Shown in pieces: positions 54,911 to 64,000 of a stretch of DNA of 64,000 nt. A model generated the notes under the pieces. It had not been told where the DNA came from. It did no database searches and was given only the letters and a program-made list of their open reading frames with translations. A program made the position numbers and the translations under genes. How positions within the stretch are numbered: position 1 is the first letter of the stretch; each line of letters begins with the position of its first letter. The DNA lies in assembly GCA_011109175.1 (NCBI GenBank), contig RDEW01000077.1:13957-77956 (forward strand), in the 5' to 3' direction. This stretch comes from Dicyema japonicum (taxonomy: Eukaryota; Dicyemida; Rhombozoa; Dicyemidae).

Positions 54911-55439
54911 ACACTTTTTATCTAATTTTGTTGAACGATGGATTAATTTTAAATAAGGCAGAATTTCTCGCAAATAATAAAAAAATAATTTTAATAAGGC
55001 AGTTACCTAATTCAAAAAATCTTATGTATTTTTGGATAAATTTAACAAAAAACGTAAATGAATCATCGCAAACAATTGCCAACTGTCTAAAACGTCTAAA
55101 ATAACAGAAAGTAATCACAGCTTAATAATTTAAACATAGCAGATGAAATCGTATCCAAAACGGATATTAATGAACCTATTGAGATATAAAAAAATTTATT
55201 AAAATTGATTATTCTAAAAAAGAGGCAATAGACCGAGAGGAAAAGACCATTCCCATTGAAGAACAAAAATAGTGTTTCGAATTACTTACTTAACTAAGAA
55301 CGCTGAGATAGTTTTAAATTAAGAGATATCGAAAAATATACCCTAGAAAACATTTAAAATGGCATGCTCATTACCTCAATAAGAAGATTTATGGAAAAAA
55401 TTAAAAATAATAAATAGAAGGAATTGTGAATTATTACTA

Positions 55440-57040
55440 TTATTGAATCAGAAAACCACGTGATCCTGGCTTCCTTCAACAGTCTTCGCATCTTTTCTTT
55501 GTGTTCCGACTGCGTTCCTGCGCATTTCCAATATGGACGGGGTCGCATACTTAAGTCCTTAACAGAGACACTGTTCAAGTCGCCTCTATCATATTTTCTA
55601 GGTTTCTAGACAAGATTTCCACTCGGGAAATTTCCTTAGTAAGTTTGCTGCCTTCTTGAATGTTTCATATCTTGTCCAAATTCGTTGCAGAAAGGTTAGA
55701 TCCCCAGATATTACATGCGTATCCTATTGCCGCCTCGATGAAATGTTTGTATATGACATCCAGACCACTCAGATTTTTTTGTTTTTTAGGTTTTCCACGA
55801 ACGCCTTCAGGAAGTTGATATTCCTCGTACAAGTCAATAACAAATTTTCAATATGTTTGTAAAGTTAAAAGGTGTCAAGTGACTCCCAGGATTTTCTGGT
55901 ATTTGTTTTGTGGGATAATCTTCCCATACAGTGTAACGTCAATTGATCTTTCCCTACTTTTCTGTTTGTCGTGAATAGGGTCGACACTGACTTCTCCGAG
56001 CTAGCAGTCAATTGATTTTTCCTAAGCCATAAACTTAATTTATTCAGTTTGTCCTGTATTTTCTCGTTGCTTCCGCTAATTCAGATCCCTTGAGGCAATC
56101 ACTATATCATCAGGATACGTTAATAATAGTCATCGTCCCCTGAGGAGTGGCAAGTCATCATAAGGTTAACAAGAGGGGAGATAATGGGGAGCCCTGGGGT
56201 ACGCCATTTTCTAATAATCTCGATACGGAACATCGATTGCCGTAGTGTACTCGTCCTCGTCGACCACTTAAGAAATTTCCTAACCATAATTTCAGCTATA
56301 CGTCAAAGTTCGACGAATATATTTTGTGCGTGATAATCTTCCTCGAAACCAAGTCAAAAACCTTCTGGATATCAATTGAGCATACAATCGTCTTTTTCTG
56401 TCCTGGTCTTTTGTTAAGGTCATCTGTTATGAACTTCTTTAATGTATTTAGGTTGTGATAGTTGATTGTCCCTCTTTAAAACCATGCTGAAATCTGGCAT
56501 CTGGGAGGAATGTCGTGTGAGTTTCATAATCATCCTTTTTAAGATTCTTGTCTGGACGCACAAGAGCGACAAAGGCCTGCAAGAATCCAGGTCGTCTATT
56601 GGTTTCCCAGGCTTCAGTATTGGATAAATATTCGAAAGTTTCCATTTAGCGGGAATACAGTTGAAGTTGATTGAGTAGTTGAAGACGCATGTTCGGCTAA
56701 TACACCCACTGTGCCCATCTTTTTCAACAGAATAACGGGATCCCATCCCGTCCACAGGAGTGAATGTATTTTGTTCGATGATCTCCAAAGCGACATCTCC
56801 AGGTAGAACATACATTGTTGGGTGCCTCATTTTCGGTTTTTTATGTGGGGAATGTCCATCCTTTGGAATGGTTTGTGGCTTATTCTCACACAATGTTTGA
56901 TAAATTTATTCAGATCCACCTCCTGTTCATGATCTCCCTCGATTGTTTTCAGCATTTTTGACATTTCGCAGCATCCTCCACATCTTGGTAAGTGAACTAT
57001 TTTTTTCATAGCTCTAGAAACCAACTAGCCACATAGCACG
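55440..57040 (-). mobile_element. Copy B of the CR1-like LINE RT
   Basis: Counterpart of 38,390-40,000, with more frameshifts: the 204-codon RT frame of A is broken into short pieces in B, and GVPQG reads with a V/Y change near 56,200. The 157-codon frame 56,420-56,893 covers the linker and ILKPGKPIDDLDSCRPLSLL. Confidence 0.8.
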
Positions 57041-57589
57041 ACATGGGAGCACGGGGTCAAATATTTAACAAATTTTTTATTAAAGAAACTTTTAAAAAGT
57101 TTGTAATTTTTAAAATTAACTTTTTATTAATAAATTATTAATAAAACTTTTAGTTAAGAGATATACTATTAATACTCTCCGTATTTTCTCAAACTTTTCA
57201 TCTTCTCCCAATTCCTCGTCACTACAATTAAAATTAAAAACACGTGTTCTGTCTGGAGACGTTATCGTCAGGTCGTTTTTTCCGTGAGTGTCCTCAAGTT
57301 GAAGAGACTGAGTGGCATCCCAAGAATTCCCACTCTTTAGATTAGGACAATTAATTACTGAAGGGTCTGGAGGTCAACACCATAACGACTTTTTATCATA
57401 TCGTAAATGTCCTCTTTATTCTCGAATTCCTGAATGTCCTCAATTTCTAAGAATGTCTATAAAAAGATTTCAACCATTCAATTCACAAGGCAGGAGAATT
57501 CATTCTGTCATAAATTACCAGTGTTACCTGATGACATTCAATCGATAAGAAGAGTTCCTAAAGATCAGCCTCTCAACTACGGGATATGA

Positions 57590-58383
57590 CTGGTCGCCAC
57601 CTTTGATGACTTGGACAGCATCTGTCCGACTTCTTTGCTTAGTCTTTCTCCCTCATCTTGGTATATTAACCGCCAAACTTTTGCTTCTTTTTTTCAATCG
57701 TGTGGGGGTTGAAGATATCTGTTTTTAGAAGTCTTTGGTAAGCATGCTCAAAACCTCCAATCTCGCTTTGGATCTATCAAAGCCCACACGTTTGTTCGTT
57801 ACACAAATGGCGTAGCAGACGTAGCTATGGAGGCTCTGAAGGTGAAAACACCATTTACCTCAAATAAGTGTTGATCACGACCAATTGATGAATATTGAGT
57901 CCTTTATAAAGATTATAGACCAGCCGGACTGCATGTGGTGGAGAGATTCGTATCCTCGTCCCAAAAGTAGAGAAAATAACTATGTCCGAGGATCTTTTCA
58001 GCCTTTTTCAATTTCTGGGTAAGATCTGCATCTCTTTTTTTCTTTGGCGCTAATATCACTGGTTAGAGTAAGTAACTTAATTTACATAAAGGACTGATCC
58101 AGACTGGTTTCCTTCTGTATCTTGAGGAAGAAGCAGTCAAAATAGTGGAGACAAGCTCTGTGAAATACGTAGAAATACTTGGACCTAAAACTATTTTGAT
58201 CTCCAACTCAGCTAGAGTCACAAAGTCGTTTATGATTGTAATAACGATCGCAAAAAGTCGCATTGCCACATCTAAGTAGTAAAACAACTGACCTTCTATC
58301 ATTTGAAGAGTCACAAAAGATTCTATAGACTTCTTGTTAACGCCACTGTTTTGGAGGTTGACTTGTTCTCGCTGCATGATCAA
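57590..58383 (-). pseudogene. Unidentified coding-like block (copy B)
   Basis: Counterpart of 40,546-41,430. The frame 58,063-58,383 is open for 106 codons (MQREQVNLQNSGVNKKSIES ... ISPLCK). After that a single-base difference from A brings a stop, and the remaining part is broken. No family assigned. Confidence 0.45.
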
Positions 58384-58641
58384 TCTTTGTTATTATCTAA
58401 AATGAAACCTCGGAGAGCACGTCTTCTTTGAATTTAACCAACGCTCAATTTTCTCCGTCGAATTGTTTTCTCCCTAACTTGAATTATATTCCCAAACTGG
58501 TGAAATTCGATGTTTCAGTTTTATTCATTCCAATACCACTTTGTAGACATTTTTGGGTACAATATATTTTTGAATTTTATTGGTTACAATTTATTTTAAA
58601 TAAATATTTATTTTTAAATTAAAAATCTATATTATTTTATT

Positions 58642-58911
58642 GATGAAGTTTCTGTTTTGCTCGTCTGTTCCTCCTTCTCTTCCAACTAGAATGGCGTCAT
58701 GTGATGATGTGATCCACCGCCCAGTGCCAGGCCGGCACATAAAAGGATCATTTGCTTTCCCCCACTCCACTGGAGGTGTTTCCACAACTATGGACGTCTT
58801 TACTATTTATGCTGATTCCTGATGGACTCTGTTCTATAGAAGTGGAAACTGGATACACTTAATTAGTTTACTTTAACTTCTTCTCGGTGTATCCGGGCTT
58901 AATAAATTAAG
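58642..58911 (+). mobile_element. SINE-A copy (in duplication copy B)
   Basis: Counterpart of 41,675-41,970. It lacks the first about 60 bp (the GCCGCGTGG head) but keeps the GTGCCAGGCCGGCAC block that the A copy lost, so each duplicate has its own deletion. Terminal hairpin intact. Confidence 0.8.
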
Positions 58912-59705
58912 TTCGTGAACAATACGAAAATAAATTACTTGTAGATTATATAATGAACACCAAATTTTGATTATAGGGTATTTGTGATTCCCTTTAACAC
59001 TTGGAATTTATGGGAGGGGAAAAATAACAATTTCATAGAAACAATTTGCCGTCATGTTATATAAATCATATAAACATTGTATGAATAAATTGACTTAAAA
59101 TTTAAAACGCATCTTTGAGGACAAACACTTAAATTTTGATCAGGTTAAGCCCAAAAAATTACTATTCCAAAGAAAAAAAATAGTCATGAATTAACATTTT
59201 GTTGAAATACTTAAAAAAGACTGCTAGATTTGAATTAACCTTAACAAAAATCTGTTATCAAAGTTATTCTGTTGAACTAAAAAATCCGATAACAGTGGAT
59301 GAAACCTCATTTTTAATGGCTTACTCGACACAAGAAAGTCATTATCAGACCCCGACAAATTATTATACGAAATTATTAAAATGTAGACCAACTGAGCCGG
59401 TTATATTCATCACAAAATTATTCCAATTGAATATCGTTTTAACACTATTTAAATAAATTAATTTTTTACCTCTTTGACTTGGGGACCAGTCTCTCGAGGT
59501 TTCTAACCTTGCTTCGATATTGCAAATACCATGTTTACCCCATTTTGGCTCACATAAAAATTGTCTTATACCTAAAAACTCGATAATGCAGAGAGATTTT
59601 ATTTACCCCGGTCCCTTCAAGCTAAAAAAACCGTTGGCTAACAAGGAAGTGAAGGAGAAACATAATGCGGGATATGACACGATATGCGTGTTATAATGTA
59701 GGTCA

Positions 59706-60206
59706 CCCAGGGGCGTGCCTAGAGCGGGCCATAGGGGCAGCCGCACAGAACGATGTAGAAGGCAGCAGATCCAAGCTATAGAGTTCACGTTATTAAGCTA
59801 TATTCACATGGAAACGATTAATCGGATGCTGGCAATCTTGAACCCGTGGTTGATTTAAAAGGCATCAGAAATCAAATGAACACTGAAATCTCCACTGATG
59901 GTGATAATCAGAATGCAAATTTGTTGAAAAAGTGGATTCCAGGAGACGCTGATGATTTTATGTTTTTCTAACTTTGTGCATTGCATATCTTTATTACTCA
60001 CAGTTTACGACTCAATTGCTAGCTGTGAACATACTTTTTCAAAGTTAAAAAAATCAAACATATTTAAGGTCTTCGATGTCAAATCAGCTCTTGTCAAGTT
60101 TATCTTTAACATTGAAAAAAAATTCCTGACAAGCGAGGTGAAAGAAGCTGTGATACAGACTTTTGTGACCAGCAAAGTAGCGATTGAACATCGAAGTGAC
60201 TTTTAA
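59706..60206 (+). mobile_element. ZMYM-like hAT remnant (copy B)
   Basis: Counterpart of 42,769-43,275. In B the dimerisation region is open in one frame (59,952-60,206): SIASCEHTFSKLKKSNIFKV then FDVKSALVKFIFNIEKKFL. A-SCE-FSKLK is the core signature of hAT C-termini. Confidence 0.75.
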
Positions 60207-60234
60207 TAACTGCCGTGCCTCTCTAACTATTTTT

Positions 60235-61110
60235 GGTTGAGGTGGTGACGTGACTCCTAGCTATGTCTCAAACATGTTTTATTCGATTGCCTTTTACTGT
60301 CGCTTCATTTAATGTTAGAGAACTATCAGCGAGCTCGAAACGGAACACCGTGTGCGATAACAGACCTGATGTATGCTATCTTTAAGAGAAAAAATTGCAG
60401 GAGGACACGATGAAGTTTATGGAAAATACCAGCTAATGTTACTGCCATCTGAATGCCGACACTGATTTGCCGTCCGAGTTTTGTTGAGAAAACGAGAGTT
60501 CTAATGTGGAGTGTTCATGATCGTATTTCGATTTCTTCAGATCAAACTATAACTGACACGGAATAAACTGGTTAACTATTATCAACGTATATGCACTCCA
60601 TATCGGGAGAGTATAGGTCACCTCTGATGAGTTGGACGAATTTTATGAAAGCCTTTTGAAAGTATGCACCGAAATGGACAAAACAACAATCGTGTTCCGG
60701 AGACTGGATGCCAAAGAAGCTTTAAGAAAGACCACGAAATATGTATTGGAAGGCACGGATGAGGGTATCGAAACTTTTACGGAGAGTCCCTAATTGAGTT
60801 CTGCTGGAATTTGGTCTTTATCTTGCAATACGACATTTCAACATAGCAAGGCATAAGAAGACATGGATGGCCACAGAAAAACTGAGACGGGCGAGAGATT
60901 ACAATATACAATCAAAAAGATTATATATTATGTCAGAATGCACATAAAAACTTGCTCGTGGACTCACGGTCATATGGAGGAGCTGTAACGAATAGTGATC
61001 ATAAATAACGGTGGCTCAGATGTGCATACGGAAACTATTTGGTAACATTGCCCAGAACAATCGAGTTGAAGGTAGCATTAAATCAACTATTAACAATTCA
61101 ACCTTCTCTC
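60235..61110 (+). mobile_element. RTE-like endonuclease (copy B)
   Basis: Counterpart of 43,300-44,200 with more frameshifts. It keeps SDH (TNSDHK) where A has SDK, but is then followed by a stop. The two copies have therefore decayed separately since the duplication. Confidence 0.8.
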
Positions 61111-61527
61111 TCATCTACATGAAAAGTAGATTTATTGGATCAATGGTTCACGACTGTAAACTTAAATGGAGGCTAATCAAATTCTGATTGGATTTAATAG
61201 TAAACGATCCATAAATTTAGTCCCCAAAAGAATCCCCTACTTAATCTAGAATTGCTGGACCAATCTGTCAAGAATTTTTCAAAAATACAAAAAAATAAAT
61301 ATATTTGTTATCATGTAAAAACCACCTGTTCATTAAGACAAATTAAAACCAAGCTCATGTATCCTACTAGAAGAGTGGATGACGAAGGCACAAGAATTGG
61401 ACTTTAAGTCTGCCTCAGAATGGATGTTTGCGCAATCCATTTAGATGTGGAGAAATGGTAGACGTGTAAGGTCTTCTGTTGTGTTTATTAATTAATTGAA
61501 TTATTCCGCAAAAAATGAAATTCAAAG

Positions 61528-61626
61528 AAAAAGTGGAACGCTTCACGATTATGCGTGTCATCCTTGCGCAGGGGCCATGCTAATCTTCTCTGTATCGTTA
61601 CAATTTTATTATATGTCCCGTAGGAC
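61528..61626 (-). ncRNA. U6: U6 spliceosomal snRNA gene (copy B)
   Basis: Identical to copy A over the RNA except for one change: TTGGAACG becomes TTGTAACG between the 5' hairpin and the ACAGAGA box (plus-strand GTTC to GTTA near 61,600). The compact 5' hairpin, ACAGAGA, AGC, TATA box (61,645-61,654) and T5 terminator are all kept, although flanking DNA differs at several places. That could mean selection on both copies or just a recent duplication. Confidence 0.92.
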
Positions 61627-61644
61627 AGTTAATTACTTCTATAC

Positions 61645-61654
61645 TTTATATATA
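61645..61654 (-). promoter_or_regulatory. TATA box of U6 (copy B)
   Basis: TATATATAAA at the same -28 position as in copy A. The spacer between TATA and start has changed at several bases, while the TATA box has not. Confidence 0.7.
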
Positions 61655-61825
61655 GAGTGAAATCTATTTTTATTTATAATTAATGTATTTTTAATGTTAG
61701 CTTTAAAATCTAATATTCTTAAATAAAATTTAAATTAATTAATTATATCTTAGATAATTAAAAATGAATTTTTTTATAAAGTAAAAATATAAATATTTCA
61801 AATAAAACAACAGTTTATTGGAGTA

Positions 61826-62460
61826 AATATATCCAACAATAGATCTCTCCATAGCTTTCGACTCAATAAACAGACAGAAACTGATGAATGTGTTTGAGCA
61901 AATATTGGATGAATCGTAGGTTAGAATAATCAGACTACTACTTGCAAACACAAGACTATCTGTGAGGACAGAAGGAGCAACTTCCCGCAGTTTTAAAACA
62001 AAGATTGGGACACCACAGAGTGATTCCTCTCTTCCCTTTACTATTTACCATATATCTTGAATCTGCACTCCGCGACCTCCGTAAATGCTATATAGGAGAC
62101 ATCGAAATGACATCTTATGCGGATGATGTGGATTTTGTATCACGGGACGTGACCGCACTCCAACACCTGCTAGAAAATGCACCTGCGGAGCTTGAGAAAT
62201 GGTTTCTCAGCGTAAATGTTAACAAAGCTGAAATTACGGAAATCAAAAGAAAAGACGATATTACTCATGAAAGATAGAGACGTACTAATAAGCTCGGCTC
62301 TCTACTAGGAAACGGTGAAAATGTACTAAGGAGGAAAACACTGGCAAATGCGTCAATGGCTAAACTGAAGAAAGGATGGCTAAGGGCCAAAGGACTTGGA
62401 ATTGACATCAGATGCAGGCTTTACAACGCGTTTGTGAAAAATAAAGTATTAAGGAGAAAA
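61826..62460 (+). mobile_element. RTE-like reverse transcriptase, central part (copy B)
   Basis: Counterpart of 44,895-45,530. It keeps the intact YADD box (MTSYADDVDFVSRD) but has a stop at KDDITHER-stop (62,277) where A reads through Trp. Confidence 0.85.
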
Positions 62461-63024
62461 TTAGCGTTTATATATTTCAATTAATGAATAAAATTCCATT
62501 TTTATTTTTAGTATGCTATTTAATTTAAAATAATTAAAAAATAGTATTATAAAAAGGATAAATTATTTTTATCTGTATGTGGGGCATTTTTTATTGGGGC
62601 AGGGGTTAAACTGTATTTAAAACAGAAAGTTTATATTTTTAGTGACGAAAACAAATTAAATATGTGAAAATAAATTAAAAGATATATATACAAATAAGAT
62701 TTTTTTAAATATTATACAGTTTCATTTTTAAATAATGTATATAAGTTAAAAAATAATAATAATAAGTTACCCTTTCTTTTTGGGGCACCCCCGCTTTTTG
62801 AGGGACATAAATGCCCCAACCGGGGTCCGTCTGTATAAGTAAAAAGTATAAGTAAAAACAATTTTTTAACCCCACATGCTAAATCATATCTAGCTACTAT
62901 GGGAGGCTACTTCGCGACGATAAGTCGGTGGAGTGAAAAATTAGGCCTAAATACATTTTTTTTAATTTTAAGTAATTTTTTAATTTGTTCATGAATGTCT
63001 TACTAAACAGCTAATCTATATATT

Positions 63025-63882
63025 TCTAGATAACTCACTAACTTCCTAAGTGGACTTACGTGTATGCCTCAGAGGTCTGTAATTTATCTCACGTCTTTTC
63101 TCCAACGGAGTCCCATGAAAATCTTCGTTATCCCCTGCTCTGTTTAACCGTTTTTCTAGCCGTTCTTGGCCTCTTCAGTCTCAGACCCAAGTCATGCTTC
63201 TTGCAATCGAGTATCAGAAGAGCGTGAATATGATAGAATTTTAAATAGCAGTTAGTCATTTTGTCGAAAAGTCGAGTTGGTGACGTACCTCTTTCGCTGA
63301 TTATATTTAAGGATAAAAGCCTTTGTCATTGGGGATGATCGACCTGACGGAGTCGGAGACATTGGAAAACTAAAATTCTTCACAAAGACAGATGCGTTTA
63401 GGATCTAAATTCGAATCTCGTTCTGGCCAATATTGACAGAACTCAAAGGACAACTGTTGAAGCTGCACATATAGGATGATAGTTAATATGATTTTGTTTG
63501 ATACTAGTATAAACCCATCTAAATATAATAATAACATTAGAGACATCGGATACACAAACTAACTAATCATGTGATCACAGCATGCTTAAATAGGGACCTC
63601 ATTATCGCCCGATGCTCTTCCCTCGACCCCACACATGCACGTATCGGGTGAGTGACTGAATCTTCGCAGTCATGACGGCGCGTTCCATGATTCATTCATA
63701 GCATGGCTTCTAGAGACATTGGAGAAAGGACAATCACACAAGAAAAAAAAAGTGAAGATCATTTCTTGGTTTTACGATTAGTTAAAATTAATTGTTTTTT
63801 ACTTAAATAAAGTGTGTGTCCTGCCTATGCGGAGCTATAAATACTATGGTTCTCGTGAAAAGGCTTTATTATTATTAACAAT
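63025..63882. mobile_element. Copy B of LINE scraps and SINE-B
   Basis: 63,025-63,190 (+) CR1-like RT scrap, 63,525-63,610 (-) LINE 3' terminus, 63,630-63,882 (+) SINE-B ending in TATGGTTCTCGTGAAAAGGC and (TTA)n. From 63,883 to the end the DNA matches 46,966-47,085 and holds no recognised gene. Confidence 0.6.
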
Positions 63883-64000
63883 TCAGAATATCTTATATTT
63901 TGTAGGAATTATTAGTTAACAAGCATGTCTTCTACTGAAATTCGGAACTCATTGGAAGCTCTTTGAACATGTATTGAGAATGTACCTGAAAGCCCCAGCT

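Larger units (their letters stand above)
47756..64000 (+). repeat. Segmental duplication, copy B
   Basis: Direct repeat of copy A, continuing past the window end. The 47,086-47,755 stretch between the known parts is either the last portion of unit A or a spacer; this cannot be decided because unit B is cut at 64,000. Copy B lacks A positions 33,053-34,849 and has a local 60-bp triplication there. Confidence 0.95.

Noticed and set aside
1-64000. CRISPR array, bacterial operons, rRNA genes
   Set aside because: No regularly spaced repeats with unique spacers, no operon-like gene order and no rRNA segments. The gene content is eukaryotic transposable elements.

Overview
This window looks like nuclear DNA of a multicellular animal, probably an invertebrate. 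It is AT-rich and contains no intact host protein-coding gene that I can recognise. Instead it is filled with broken transposable elements: RTE-like, CR1/Jockey-like and a third class of non-LTR retrotransposon (LINE), two short non-autonomous retroposon families (called SINE-A and SINE-B here), BED-finger and ZMYM-like hAT fragments, a pogo/Tigger fragment and a terminal-inverted-repeat element of unassigned family. The clearest cellular gene is a U6 spliceosomal RNA, present twice. I cannot name the species from sequence alone.

Layout. 1-5,550: RTE-like endonuclease fragments on both strands, a SINE-A copy and eroded DNA. 5,554-6,900: a 1.35-kb element with long inverted ends and a matching short target duplication; it contains a 22-bp minisatellite and two LINE 3' fragments. 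7,900-10,700: a LINE zinc-knuckle ORF1 remnant, then a BED-type hAT interrupted by an inverted RTE copy, then a CR1/Jockey-like C-terminus. 10,700-19,850: mostly unrecognised DNA with two SINE-B copies and a few weak LINE traces. 19,860-22,556: the most complete LINE (minus strand), with a 2A-like StopGo peptide directly before its APE endonuclease. 22,848-24,800: a related LINE on the plus strand, split by a pogo/Tigger element. 24,840-29,037: further LINE remnants and an hAT end.

From about 29,079 the window is a tandem segmental duplication. Copy A (29,079 to about 47,085) and copy B (47,756 to the window end) align almost throughout in the same orientation and by eye are roughly 95% identical. 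The largest difference is a 1.8-kb segment present only in A; at that point B carries three tandem copies of a 60-bp unit. Each copy holds, in order: RTE-like tails, LINE C-termini of the zinc-knuckle/PD-(D/E)XK-like type, a SINE-B, a CR1-like LINE with a good reverse-transcriptase core, an unidentified minus-strand coding-like block, a SINE-A, a ZMYM-like hAT tail, an RTE-like endonuclease, the U6 gene (minus strand), the RTE reverse transcriptase and a second SINE-B.

Common threads. Several LINE fragments and SINE-A end in the same kind of hairpin (arms of the GGATCAC/GTGATCC type, then TTAATAAA-like sequence). SINE-B ends like the RTE elements. This suggests two separate SINE-LINE partnerships in one genome. 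The U6 copies keep the ACAGAGA box, AGC triad, a well-placed TATA box and a T-run terminator, but have a very short 5' hairpin with a UACG loop.
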